A stretch of DNA of 64,000 nucleotides from CAZAQV01 sp964487255 (GTDB taxonomy: Bacteria; Myxococcota_A; Polyangia; Polyangiales; CAZAQV01), in the NCBI GenBank assembly GCA_964487255.1, contig CAZAQV010000003.1, positions 124,001 through 188,000 on the forward strand, read 5' to 3'. The notes under the pieces were generated by a model. It had not been told where the DNA came from. It did not search any database and worked only from the letters and a program-made list of their open reading frames with translations. The translations under genes were made by a program, and so were the position numbers. Positions 15,119 through 26,030 of this stretch are shown here, piece after piece (the first letter of the stretch is position 1; every line of letters begins with the position of its first letter).

Positions 15119-17812
15119 CTAGGGACAAGAACCGTCAACTTCACAACCGTTCGTGGGGTCACCATCACAGTCCTCCCACGAGCCCGAACAGGTGAACTCA
15201 CACACGCCGGCATTGCAGTTCTCGTTTCGTACGTTGGGTAGGTTGTTACAGTCGACGCAGTCCGCTCCGCAACGGTTATCGTCATTGGAACCCGGACAGG
15301 TCGAGTCGCCGCACCTCGGATAACCGTTTTCGCAACTGACCTGGCAGTTTGAGCTCACACACCTACCCACCTCATTTGTGCCAAGCCCACTGGTACAGTC
15401 CTCACGTGGGCAGCCACAAAGCGAGTCCCCCTCCTTTGCGCAACCACCGTCACAGTAGAGTTCGTCCGCGCCACAAACCGAGACGCACTCTCCGACGCCA
15501 TCACCGCGGTCCTGGCACTCTTGTCCCCCAGAACAAGTCTTTCCGCAGCCACCACAGTTGCCGTCGACGTTCAGCGGGGTCTCGCAGCCTGCTCCACCGT
15601 TACAATCGCCGTAGCCAACGATACAAGAGCCGACTTCGCAAGCCTGCGACTGACACACAGGGATCGCATTGGGAAGCTTGCCAACGCAGGACACGCCACA
15701 GCCGCCACAGTTCGTCGTTGTGGCAATGGAAGTCTGGCAGGAAAGATCATCGCTGCCATCCCCGCCGCAGCGAGCGTGAGAACTATCGCAGGCGCAAGCG
15801 CCGCCGACGCACTGTCGCGCCGTGCCGTTACTTCCACATCGCGCACCGCATGCACCGCAATTATTCGAGTTATTCGACAGCTCTGTCAGGCAGGAGGTCG
15901 GCGTTGTATCTCCCGGGCAACGCGTAAACCCGCTCTGACATGCACACAAACCAGCGCTACATGTGCGGGTCGTGCCCTGGCTACCGCAGACAGAGCCACA
16001 GCCGCCGCAATTGTCAGGGTCGATTTGCACGTTTACGCACTGACCACCACAGCAAATATCACTTCCCGAACAAGCCGGACCGTTTCCGCACGCGCAGCTT
16101 CCATTGTTACATGAATCGGCCTGCGCCGGATTACACCGAACTCCGCAGAAGCCACAGTGGTCCATGTCCGTCAGCAAGTTTGCGCAACCACCATCACAGC
16201 AGCGCTCATTTCCGCCGCACGCTGGGCTTGAGCCACACTGACAGTTGCCGTCGACGCATGCGTCCGCAAATGTCGAATCGAGCACGGGGTCCTCTGGATT
16301 ACAGTCCATCGCGCACGCACCACAGTGTTCGAGGCTCGTGCGCAAATCGTTCTCACAATAGCCATCAACAGCCTCCTCACCAGACGCGCAGCGTGTGCCG
16401 ATTCCCTGGAACGCACACGCGTAACCTTCTCGCATCGACTCGTTGATGAGACCGTTGCAGTTGTCATCGACCGCATTGCAGATTTCTGCTGCGCCGGGGT
16501 TTCGGTCGGGGTCATCCCCGCAGCCTTCGGGCTCATTCACCCAGCCGTCGCCATCGGGGTCCGCCGCCGGGTTGTCACACGGCGGACTTCCCTCACAATC
16601 TTGCATCACCTCATCGCTGCAATTTTCCGAGGCACCCGCAAACACGAGGTCACCGGTGTCGTCGCAGTCGATTCCGCCAGCCGCAAGTGAAGGCTCGCCA
16701 TCGCCGTCGAGATCGATCGTATCGCACCCCCCACCCGAATACTTACCACTGTGACCCCAACCGTTGGGACCACAAAGCACATGTGACATCGTGGTGAAGA
16801 TACCGTTGCAGTCGTCCTGATCGCAGCTAACGGTATTGGGCGGCTCGCACCGGTTCACGCCGTCGCCGTCGAAGTCCGACGGGCGACAGCGATCGAGTTC
16901 GTCGAACAGCCCGTCACAGTCTTCGTCAGCCACCAGGTCACCGTCGAGCGTGCAGACTTCCTCCACGCCCGGATTGCGCGCAGGGTTCTGGTCATCGCAA
17001 TCACAATTTCCGGTCAGCACAACCTCGCCACGCTCGTTGATTGGACACGCTGGATAGCTGTCCTCGTCCTCATCGGACGCCTGATCGACGCCGTCGCAGT
17101 CTTGGTCGATGCCGTCCCCCGGGATATCTTCAGCGTCTGGGTTGATACCTGCAAAGCTATCGTCGCAGTCGCACCCACGTTCATCCTCAGTGCGACAGGC
17201 CCGAAACCCATCGTTGTCTTCATCGCCGCAAACCGCATCCTCTCCTGAGCAGTCCTGGTCGATGCCGTCTTCGCATAACTCAGGCGCCCCCGGAAACCGA
17301 GAAAGGTCATCGTCGGCGCAATCGACCGCGGCTTCTGGGCACGCAAACCGACAGGGCATCTGCGCCCCGGTGCTGTCTGTATCCACACAGTACGCAAGAG
17401 GAGTCGAGGAAAAGCCGTCTTCGTCGACATCGACCGCAACGTCTACGGGGACAAACAGGGGGCTCAGATCCTGCACCACTCCAGAAACGTCGTAACAACG
17501 CGTAACGACGCGTCTCTGCCCGGTGCTCACTCTTCCTACGAGGTGGACCATCACGCGCTCTGGGCGCTCAAACTCCAACGCGACGCGAATCGGGGCATCG
17601 GGCTGGTCCGCCTGATACCGGCTCACCGCGCGATTTTTTGAACGATAAAGCGCGTCTAACCCTGTGTCGCGGACGCGAAAGACCGAGATGTCCATGCGCT
17701 CGACGCGGGCCTCGGAGCGCACCTCCATCAGCACCGCGTGCTCGTCTTCAGTGCAAGCCGCCAGAACGAGCATTGCGACGAGCGCAACAATCCACGAGGA
17801 TGGCCTTTCCAT
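15119..17812 (-). CDS. MopE-like metal-binding-motif lipoprotein with Cys-rich repeats
   Basis: An 897-residue predicted lipoprotein. The start at 17812 gives MERPSSWIVALVAMLVLAAC with lipobox Cys20 and an AGGTG ribosome site; the frame is open further upstream but without a signal sequence. After a beta-rich N-terminus, residues about 140-480 hold repeated Asp/Cys modules of the putative metal-binding MopE type, e.g. DCDDSFAGINPDAEDIPGDG, IDQDCDGVDQASDEDEDSYP and GIDCDDTGDLVF. Residues about 480-897 are tandem disulfide modules of the form NCGGCGxxC (DPDNCGGCGSVCGSQG, NNCGACGARCGSNG, DGNCGGCGKTC). Such proteins are common on myxobacterial surfaces and bind Ca or Cu through the Asp modules (known for MopE). 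Convergent with the previous gene and divergent from mutS2, 57 bases away. Confidence 0.85.
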   Translation of the reverse strand: MERPSSWIVALVAMLVLAACTEDEHAVLMEVRSEARVERMDISVFRVRDTGLDALYRSKNRAVSRYQADQPDAPIRVALEFERPERVMVHLVGRVSTGQRRVVTRCYDVSGVVQDLSPLFVPVDVAVDVDEDGFSSTPLAYCVDTDSTGAQMPCRFACPEAAVDCADDDLSRFPGAPELCEDGIDQDCSGEDAVCGDEDNDGFRACRTEDERGCDCDDSFAGINPDAEDIPGDGIDQDCDGVDQASDEDEDSYPACPINERGEVVLTGNCDCDDQNPARNPGVEEVCTLDGDLVADEDCDGLFDELDRCRPSDFDGDGVNRCEPPNTVSCDQDDCNGIFTTMSHVLCGPNGWGHSGKYSGGGCDTIDLDGDGEPSLAAGGIDCDDTGDLVFAGASENCSDEVMQDCEGSPPCDNPAADPDGDGWVNEPEGCGDDPDRNPGAAEICNAVDDNCNGLINESMREGYACAFQGIGTRCASGEEAVDGYCENDLRTSLEHCGACAMDCNPEDPVLDSTFADACVDGNCQCGSSPACGGNERCCDGGCANLLTDMDHCGFCGVRCNPAQADSCNNGSCACGNGPACSGSDICCGGQCVNVQIDPDNCGGCGSVCGSQGTTRTCSAGLCACQSGFTRCPGDTTPTSCLTELSNNSNNCGACGARCGSNGTARQCVGGACACDSSHARCGGDGSDDLSCQTSIATTTNCGGCGVSCVGKLPNAIPVCQSQACEVGSCIVGYGDCNGGAGCETPLNVDGNCGGCGKTCSGGQECQDRGDGVGECVSVCGADELYCDGGCAKEGDSLCGCPREDCTSGLGTNEVGRCVSSNCQVSCENGYPRCGDSTCPGSNDDNRCGADCVDCNNLPNVRNENCNAGVCEFTCSGSWEDCDGDPTNGCEVDGSCP

Positions 17813-17869
17813 CACCTGGAAAGTATAACAGATATTGGGCGCTGACTTGCACAGCCAACCTTGAGATTC

Positions 17870-20311
17870 ATGGACGAAACCCAATCCAATATCATCGCAT
17901 CCGAACAGTACCTCGAATGGCCAGCCGTGTGCCGCGCCGTCCAAGAGCACTGTAAGGCGGTGGTTCACGAGCAAGATCGAGGGGCTTTGCTCCTCGAAGT
18001 TCACGCGCATCGCGACGCCGCAGAGCGTGCATTGGCCGAAAGTCGCGCCGCGCTCACACTTCTTCGCGACGGTGCGCCACTCCCATCGGGCGGCGTTCTC
18101 GACATCGCAAACGCACTCACGCGAGTCCAAAAGGAGGGGTTTCTAGCAGCCGCCGATCTTCGAGATATCCGGATTACCCTCGGAGCCTCGCGGGTAACGC
18201 GCCGTTACCTCTCCCACCACAAGGAGCGAACCGGGCCCATCCGAGATGCCGTTGCATTCGACCCGACCCTCGACGCGCTCGAAGATCTAATCGGCGAGAA
18301 CGTTGACAACGACGGGGCCATCTCCGACCACGCGAATCCGACACTGCGTGACCTGCGCAAAGAGTCACGTAACCTTCGCGATCGCATCGTCCGAAAGCTT
18401 GAAGAGCTCATCGTCAAACACGGCGCCGTGCTTTCCGACCAATACTTCACCGAGCGCGAGGGCCGCTACGTCCTTCCCATGCGCGCGGATGCCCACGACC
18501 GCATCTCAGGCATCGTCCACGGGAGTTCTGCTAGCGGGGCCACTCTTTTCATCGAGCCTGAGTCACTGCTGGCCATGGGCAACCGATTGCGCGTCGCGCA
18601 AGCCGAAGTGGCGAGAGAAGAGCAGCGGGTTCTCGCCGCGCTCAGCGACGAGGTTCGGAACCAACATGCTGCGCTCGAAGCCGCATACGCCAGCTTGCTT
18701 CACTTGGACCTCCTTCAAGCCAAAGCCCGCTTCGGCGACAAAATGAATGCGCACATTCTTTCGTTCGGCCACCCAGGAGGGTTCAAACTCAGACGGGCGC
18801 GCCACCCGTTGCTCGACCTCGCCGCCCTTCGCGACCCAGACAAGTCGGTCGTCGCCAACGACCTCGACCTCGCGCGCGGCAATGCACTGGTACTCTCGGG
18901 ACCAAACGCCGGGGGGAAAACGGTGACGCTCAAGTTGCTAGGCCTGTACGCGATCATGATGAGAGCGGGTTTGCCTATCAGCGCAGAGGAGGATAGCGAG
19001 GTCGGGTTTTTCGCCGACGTCATTGCGGACATCGGCGACGCGCAATCGCTACAGTCCGATTTGTCCACATTTGCAGGACATATGCGCCGAGTGTCGTCGA
19101 TGATCGAGCGCGCTGGAGAGTCCACGCTCATCCTGGTCGACGAACTCGCAAGCGGAACGGACCCGGTCGAGGGACAGGCGCTCGCCGCCGCCACCGTGCA
19201 AACTTGGGTCGACGCTGGCGCCACCGCCGCCGTGACCACACACTTCGATGGTTTGAAGGCATTCGCCGCGCACCACGATCGAGTGAAGAACGCATCTGTC
19301 GGCTTTGATCGCGCCTCGCTCACACCTACTTTTCAACTTCACCTCGGGACGCCTGGCATCTCATGCGCACTGACTGTAGCCGAGCGCTACGGCGTGCCGA
19401 AGAGCACCATCGCACTCGCAAACGACATCAAAGACAAAGCGTCACAGCAAATCTCGACGCTACTCGAAGACCTCGAGAGGGCTCGCGCCGAGGCGCGCGC
19501 AGTGCTCCAACAGCAAGAGCACGAACGAACACAAAGGCGAGCGCGCGAGTTGCGTGAGGCGGAGCAGGCGGAACGCGCACGTGCACAAGCCGAGACCGCA
19601 CTATCCGACGCGCTGCAAAAACTCTCAGACGAGAGCAAGAGTCTCCGATCTTTGGCAAAAGAGATGCGCCGGTCGCTGCGCGATGCTCCCCCTGACCAAG
19701 CCACGCTACAACGGGTCGAGGCAGCACTCAAACAGAGTGACGACCTTCGTGACAGCGCCGAACAATTGGCCTCGACTTCGCCGCACGATGAGGACGGGAC
19801 GCTGAACGCTGTGGCGCCCTCCTCCCCAGAAGATGTCACCACAGGGGACCTCGTTCGGCTGCTGGATCTGGAGAAGGTCGGTACCGTCGTGGGGAAGCGC
19901 AAAGGACAAGTCCAAGTCGCGATGGGCGCGCTTCGACTATGGAAGGACATTGACGACGTCGTCATCGAAGAAAAAGCGGAACCTGCAACCGCAGACATGC
20001 AGCACAAGGCGTCAGACACGCACACGGCTGCAAGAAACCGCGCGCCGGAGATTCGGACAAAGTCCAACACAGTCGATCTCCGCGGCCTCCGCGCTGATGA
20101 AGCGCGCTCCATGCTGGCTTCCTTTGTCGATCGGATGTTCGGGCAAGGCGCATCCGCAGCATACATCATGCACGGAGTCGGTACGGGGGCCCTTCGCGAC
20201 ACCGTCGAAGACTGGCTAAAGGAAAACCCCTCCTATGTCGTAACATGGAAGCAGGCAGCACAAAGCGACGGAGGTGCTGGCGTCACTGTCGCCGTGCTCG
20301 CGGTCGACTAG
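17870..20311 (+). CDS. mutS2: MutS2 endonuclease/ATPase with C-terminal Smr domain
   Basis: An 813-residue MutS paralogue that acts on branched DNA and, in Firmicutes, on collided ribosomes rather than in mismatch repair. The ATG at 17870 is preferred over an in-frame TTG at 17861. There is no mismatch-recognition domain I. The lever/clamp region (about 1-330; YVLPMRADAHDRISGIVHGS) is followed by the ABC-type ATPase with Walker A LSGPNAGGKTVTLK near residue 345, signature region STFAGHMRR and Walker B LILVDELASGTDP. A long coiled coil (about 520-640; rich in Arg, Glu, Ala) follows. The Smr domain (about 735-813) keeps VDLRGLRADEA and HGVGTGALR, the expected nuclease motifs. Length is normal for the family. 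Confidence 0.95.
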   Translation: MDETQSNIIASEQYLEWPAVCRAVQEHCKAVVHEQDRGALLLEVHAHRDAAERALAESRAALTLLRDGAPLPSGGVLDIANALTRVQKEGFLAAADLRDIRITLGASRVTRRYLSHHKERTGPIRDAVAFDPTLDALEDLIGENVDNDGAISDHANPTLRDLRKESRNLRDRIVRKLEELIVKHGAVLSDQYFTEREGRYVLPMRADAHDRISGIVHGSSASGATLFIEPESLLAMGNRLRVAQAEVAREEQRVLAALSDEVRNQHAALEAAYASLLHLDLLQAKARFGDKMNAHILSFGHPGGFKLRRARHPLLDLAALRDPDKSVVANDLDLARGNALVLSGPNAGGKTVTLKLLGLYAIMMRAGLPISAEEDSEVGFFADVIADIGDAQSLQSDLSTFAGHMRRVSSMIERAGESTLILVDELASGTDPVEGQALAAATVQTWVDAGATAAVTTHFDGLKAFAAHHDRVKNASVGFDRASLTPTFQLHLGTPGISCALTVAERYGVPKSTIALANDIKDKASQQISTLLEDLERARAEARAVLQQQEHERTQRRARELREAEQAERARAQAETALSDALQKLSDESKSLRSLAKEMRRSLRDAPPDQATLQRVEAALKQSDDLRDSAEQLASTSPHDEDGTLNAVAPSSPEDVTTGDLVRLLDLEKVGTVVGKRKGQVQVAMGALRLWKDIDDVVIEEKAEPATADMQHKASDTHTAARNRAPEIRTKSNTVDLRGLRADEARSMLASFVDRMFGQGASAAYIMHGVGTGALRDTVEDWLKENPSYVVTWKQAAQSDGGAGVTVAVLAVD

Positions 20312-20322
20312 CCCACGCGGCC

Positions 20323-22014
<1,692 letters not shown>

Positions 22015-22070
22015 GAAACTAGTATATCGAAACCGATTCGACCTTCTAAAGCTAGCACTCGCCCATACCC

Positions 22071-23843
22071 ATGGTCAACGCACTCACCTCCTCTGCTAAC
22101 GTCTCCACCGTGGCCACGAAGATTGAACTCCTACCTGACGAAGTGATCGACCAGATCGCAGCTGGAGAGGTGATTGAACGACCGGCCAGCGTGCTCAGAG
22201 AGCTAATCGACAATGCCCTCGACGCCGAAACGAGGCGAATCATCGTCGAATTTGACGGCGGCGGAATCGAGTCACTTATGGTCCTCGATGACGGTATCGG
22301 GATGCACCCCGAAGATGCTCGACGCTCCTTGGAACGACATGCGACAAGCAAAATCCGCAACTTGGCCGACCTCGAACAGCTGACCTCCAGAGGGTTCCGG
22401 GGAGAAGCTCTGGCATCGATCGCTGCCGTATCACGGCTCACACTAACAACCCGTGAACACGACACGGACATCGCCACTCGCATTGAATGTGAGGCAAGCA
22501 AGGTGCTCACCTCAGGTCACTCTGCGGGACAACCGGGAACCCGCGTCGACGTACGCGACCTCTTCTTCAACATTCCAGCACGCCGCAAGTTTCTCAAATC
22601 GACCCCGACGGAGACCGCACATATCAATAAGGTCTTCGCCCGTGCAGCGCTTTCGCGTCCCGATGTGCGCTTCGAACTTCGCCGCGCGGGCCATCGCACT
22701 CGCCTCTACGCCGCCGGCTCACCAGCGCAACGCGCAGAGCAGGTTTTTGGCGCGGTCATGCTCGCCGCACTCGCCCCCGAGCCCATCGACGGTATCGCGG
22801 TGTCTGCCCACCTTGCTCCACCCGAAAAAGCACGCACCGGCACCGCGCACCTTCACATTTTCGTCAATGGTCGACCCGTGCTCGACAAAGCGCTCGCACG
22901 ATCCGTGGCCTTCGCGTACGGAAGTGTGATTCCGCCAGGACGATATCCGGTCGGCTGCGTCTATCTGAAGATCGATCCCACGACCGTCGATATCAATGTC
23001 CACCCGCAAAAGCTTGAGGTGCGGTTCTCCGATGCGCGACGCGTCCACGAGGCTACGACGCGGGCACTCTCGCAAGCTCTCGGAACACAGCCCTGGGAAC
23101 GCCAGACGTCGGCCTATCGAGCCGGCAACCGGCCGCAACCGAAGGGGCGCGAGCAACAATACCCCCCGAACTCGGATGTCTGGGCCTCACTCGCGATCCT
23201 ACGCGATGCATCCGCACCCGCAGACCTACCCCGACAAGCGACACCCGGGAGCCAAGACACCGGGCCGTTCTCCTCTCTTAGGCCCATCGCCCAAACGCGG
23301 GCCCTCTTTATCGTCTGCGAGGGTGACGACGGTCTCTACGTGATCGACCAGCACGCCGCCGACGAGCGCATTCGTTATGCGAAACTCAAACGCGAGCTAA
23401 GTGGCCAACAAATCACAGGTCAGCAACTTCTATTTCCAGCCCAGATTGACGTCGGCCAAGAGGTCCTGGCTTGGCTTGATGGGAACCCGAACGCCCTATC
23501 CCAGCTGGGCATTGACGCTGATCGCATCTCCGAGACCGAACTTCTTGTGCGTGCACTTCCCGCTATCGTCGCAAACGGTGACCCGGCTTTGCTGGTCGAG
23601 CAGGCTATGGCAGAGTTGATGCGCACCAGCGGGAGAGCGTGGAGTGACACCATCGACACTGCCCTTGCGACGTTGGCTTGCCACTCGGCCTTGCGCAGGG
23701 GCGACAGGATCTCCCTTCGTGAATGTGGGGCCCTGCTCGCACAACTGGACGCCACCGAAGAGTTCGCTGAACACTGCCCACACGGACGCCCAATCGTGTT
23801 TAGGATTTCTTATGCCGATCTTGAGAAGAAACTGGGAAGATAA
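22071..23843 (+). CDS. mutL: DNA mismatch repair protein MutL
   Basis: A 590-residue GHKL-ATPase that links MutS to downstream repair steps. The N-terminal ATPase has IDQIAAGEVIERPASVLREL, IDNALDAE, DDGIGMHPEDA, TSRGFRGEALASI and GTRVDVRDLFFNIPARRKFL. A flexible linker (about 345-400) leads to the C-terminal dimerisation domain with DQHAADERIRYAKLK, ACHSALRRGDRIS and CPHGRP. These are the motifs of nicking-type MutL proteins, but the endonuclease motif DQHA-x2-E-x4-E ends in Ala instead of the second Glu. The stop TAA overlaps the miaA ATG by one base, the classical mutL-miaA pairing. The first in-frame ATG was kept; a GTG at 22110 is a possible alternative. Confidence 0.95.
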   Translation: MVNALTSSANVSTVATKIELLPDEVIDQIAAGEVIERPASVLRELIDNALDAETRRIIVEFDGGGIESLMVLDDGIGMHPEDARRSLERHATSKIRNLADLEQLTSRGFRGEALASIAAVSRLTLTTREHDTDIATRIECEASKVLTSGHSAGQPGTRVDVRDLFFNIPARRKFLKSTPTETAHINKVFARAALSRPDVRFELRRAGHRTRLYAAGSPAQRAEQVFGAVMLAALAPEPIDGIAVSAHLAPPEKARTGTAHLHIFVNGRPVLDKALARSVAFAYGSVIPPGRYPVGCVYLKIDPTTVDINVHPQKLEVRFSDARRVHEATTRALSQALGTQPWERQTSAYRAGNRPQPKGREQQYPPNSDVWASLAILRDASAPADLPRQATPGSQDTGPFSSLRPIAQTRALFIVCEGDDGLYVIDQHAADERIRYAKLKRELSGQQITGQQLLFPAQIDVGQEVLAWLDGNPNALSQLGIDADRISETELLVRALPAIVANGDPALLVEQAMAELMRTSGRAWSDTIDTALATLACHSALRRGDRISLRECGALLAQLDATEEFAEHCPHGRPIVFRISYADLEKKLGR

Positions 23844-24781
23844 TGGGCGGAGCCAACTCGCACACCCCGAAGCTCATTGTTCTGTCGGGGCAGACAGGCT
23901 CCGGGAAAAGCGCCTTGGCGCAAAAGCTGGCCCGTCGTTTCGACGTCGAGGTTATCAGCGCGGATAGCGTACAGGTCTATCGCGGGTTCGATATTGGTTC
24001 GGCGAAGCCGACAGCAGCGGAACGCGCGGAGCTTCCTCACCACCTGATCGATATTCTCGCTCCAGATGATGCGATAGACGCTGCAGGTTATTCCCGACGT
24101 GCCGATGCCGTGATCGCCAGTCTGAGAGAGCGCAACAAGATCCCGCTCATTGTAGGAGGCACGGGACTATGGATTCGCGCACTACTTCGGGGCCTCGTCG
24201 ACCTCCCAGCAGTCAACCTCGCGCTTCGTGAAGAGCTCGAGCAACAAAGCCGGGCAGTCGGCAACGATGCCATGCACGCGCGCCTCGCGGAGGTGGACCC
24301 GCTATCCGCAGAACATATCCACCCCAACGACACGCTGCGAATCGTTCGCGCGCTGGAGGTGTACGCGCAGACGGGAAAGGCGCTCGGCAAACTTCGCCAA
24401 GAACATGGCTTGGGCGGCCCCCGCTACCGCACCCTCATGTTCGCGATCGAGCATCCATCGGAGGAGCTCCGCCCCAAGCTCCGCGCTCGGACCGAACACA
24501 TGCTCGCCTCGGGTTGGATTGAAGAAGTCGAGGCCCTTCTTGCTCAGTGGCCAACGAACGCCCGAGCCTTCGGGAGCGTCGGCTACCGGGAGATCTGCGC
24601 GCACCTTGGCGGAAAAATCACTAGAAACGACCTGCCGGAAGTCATCGAACGAGAAACGTGGCGCTATGCGAAGCGCCAAAGAAATTGGTTTCGCGCCGAG
24701 CCCTATGTCGACAAACGAGGCCCAGTGGAGGAGCTTGAAACTGCAGCCTTCTCTGATGTCGAGGAATTTCTGTCGCTGTGA
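23843..24781 (+). CDS. miaA: tRNA dimethylallyltransferase MiaA
   Basis: A 312-residue enzyme that adds a dimethylallyl group to N6 of adenosine 37 in tRNAs reading UNN codons. Marks of the family: P-loop LSGQTGSGKSALA near residue 15, the substrate-binding SADSVQVYRGFDIGSAKP, LPHHLIDIL, LIVGGTGLWIRALLRGL, HPNDTLRIVRALEVY and, near the C-terminus, RAFGSVGYREICAHLGG and RRNWF-type KRQRNWFR. Length is normal. It overlaps mutL by one base and the next kinase-like gene by four (GTGA), so three proteins are translationally coupled. Confidence 0.96.
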   Translation: MGGANSHTPKLIVLSGQTGSGKSALAQKLARRFDVEVISADSVQVYRGFDIGSAKPTAAERAELPHHLIDILAPDDAIDAAGYSRRADAVIASLRERNKIPLIVGGTGLWIRALLRGLVDLPAVNLALREELEQQSRAVGNDAMHARLAEVDPLSAEHIHPNDTLRIVRALEVYAQTGKALGKLRQEHGLGGPRYRTLMFAIEHPSEELRPKLRARTEHMLASGWIEEVEALLAQWPTNARAFGSVGYREICAHLGGKITRNDLPEVIERETWRYAKRQRNWFRAEPYVDKRGPVEELETAAFSDVEEFLSL

Positions 24782-25485
24782 GACGAGAGCCCGAACACGT
24801 TTCGACCACCGTCACGTTAGAACACGTACGAAAAACGGCAAAGACGCCACTCGGGCAAGCGCTGCTGCGACGTGAAGCAGCCGTCCTCCACAAGGCTTCG
24901 GGTCGCGCGGGAGCTCCCAGATTGTTGTCGTCTCACTTGGAGTCAGAGCCGTTCAGCATCCTACTTCAAAAAATTGCAGGCGAATCGCTACAGCAGGCCA
25001 TCGTCGCGCGTAAGCGAGCCAGCCCCTCACTACCTGCGGCGCTGGCGCTGCAATGGCTGCTGGGAGCCACAAAAGCAGTCGAGCTGTGGCACTCGCAGAC
25101 GAGGATGGTGCACGGAGATATCGCGCCAGGCAACATTCTCCTCCACGGCCCGCAAGCGTTCCTCATCGACTTCGCACTCGCCACGCCGTTTGGCAAACCC
25201 GTTCGACTCGGTGACAAGACGCTGGCCAATCGAGCCTACGCGAGCCCGGAACAGTTGGCCGGCGAGACAGTCGGACCTCAAAGCGATGTCTTTTCGCTCG
25301 CTGTCATTGCGACGGAACTCTTAACGGGCAAGCGCTTCGACCGCCTAGCCCCTACTTCCGGCTACGCCGCACTCCCGGATGAGGTCGCAAAGGTACTGCT
25401 TGAAGGTGTGGCTTCGAATCCCAGCCAGCGGACCAGTCGTCCCGGTCTATTTGCGCAAGCACTCGAGCTCGCCGCTTGTGGTTGA
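24778..25485 (+). CDS. Minimal protein-kinase-fold protein coupled to miaA
   Basis: A 235-residue protein starting at a GTG that overlaps the miaA stop by 4 bases. It has a kinase C-lobe: MVHGDIAPGNILL replaces the usual HRDxKxxN loop, FLIDFALATPFG stands where DFG is expected (Gly to Ala), and YASPEQLAGE and QSDVFSLAVIATELLTG follow. The N-lobe is cut down: no glycine-rich loop is visible, although VRKTAK and LLRREAAVLHKA could supply the Lys and the helix-C Glu. The HGD loop recalls Bud32/RIO or aminoglycoside-phosphotransferase-like kinases; AYASPEQ is more like Hanks kinases. It could be a real small kinase or a pseudokinase. Genomic coupling hints at a link with tRNA modification, or simply at co-expression. 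Confidence 0.75.
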   Translation: MRREPEHVSTTVTLEHVRKTAKTPLGQALLRREAAVLHKASGRAGAPRLLSSHLESEPFSILLQKIAGESLQQAIVARKRASPSLPAALALQWLLGATKAVELWHSQTRMVHGDIAPGNILLHGPQAFLIDFALATPFGKPVRLGDKTLANRAYASPEQLAGETVGPQSDVFSLAVIATELLTGKRFDRLAPTSGYAALPDEVAKVLLEGVASNPSQRTSRPGLFAQALELAACG

Positions 25486-25514
25486 CGCTCTGAGCAGGTT
25501 AGAACCTGCTGGCA

Positions 25515-26030
25515 ATGCAAAGAAAGTCTCATGGCGATGGCCGTTTCTCGCGGGGCGACTTTCTCGCCTTGGGTAAAGGCTGCGTCTTCGAGTCCGGCGT
25601 ACTCGTCTTTCACCCCGAGAACATTTGGGTCGGAGACGACGTGTACATCGGTCACCAGACGATACTCAAAGGATATTTTAAGAACGAAATGCACATTGGC
25701 AGCGGCACGTGGGTCGGCCAACAATGTTTCTTTCATGCTGCGGGTGGGCTGCGAATCGCGGACAACGTTGGCATTGGACCCGCCGTCAAGATCATCACGT
25801 CTCTTCACGAAGAGGCGGGGCGGCAAACACCAATTCTGCACGCACCCATTCGCTTCGCGCCGGTCACGGTCGAGGCAGACGTCGACATCGGCGTTGGAAC
25901 CACGATTCTACCAGGCGTGACCATTGGCAAAGGTGCACAGGTTGGCGCTGGCAGTGTCGTCACAAAAGACGTCGCGCCTTACTCGGTGGTCGCAGGTGTC
26001 CCCGCAACACAGCTAAGGCTTCGTCCATGA
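25515..26030 (+). CDS. Hexapeptide-repeat acyltransferase
   Basis: A 171-residue left-handed beta-helix protein of the WbbJ/maltose-acetyltransferase type. Imperfect hexapeptide turns run through most of the chain: IWVGDDVYIGHQTI, MHIGSGTWVGQQCFF, LRIADNVGIGPAVKI, then VDIGVGTTILPGVTIGKGA and VGAGSVVTKDVAPYSVVAGV. The His in IITSLHEE is at the place of the usual catalytic His. It probably O- or N-acetylates a sugar or lipid-linked glycan. Its stop overlaps the glycosyltransferase ATG by 4 bases (ATGA), which supports a joint role in surface-glycan synthesis. Confidence 0.87.
   Translation: MQRKSHGDGRFSRGDFLALGKGCVFESGVLVFHPENIWVGDDVYIGHQTILKGYFKNEMHIGSGTWVGQQCFFHAAGGLRIADNVGIGPAVKIITSLHEEAGRQTPILHAPIRFAPVTVEADVDIGVGTTILPGVTIGKGAQVGAGSVVTKDVAPYSVVAGVPATQLRLRP

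Noticed and set aside
15119..17100. Repetitive Cys codon pattern that at first looks like a CRISPR-type array
   Set aside because: The repeats are degenerate, in frame, and encode CGxCG protein modules; there are no constant repeats with unique spacers.
17813..18130. 106-residue N-terminal extension of the MopE-like lipoprotein
   Set aside because: It overlaps mutS2 on the other strand, and the lipobox leader starts cleanly at 17812 with a ribosome site.
19387..20202. 271-codon minus-strand frame opposite mutS2
   Set aside because: Antisense to the MutS2 coiled coil and Smr domain; Ser/Ala/Arg-rich composition without a recognisable domain.
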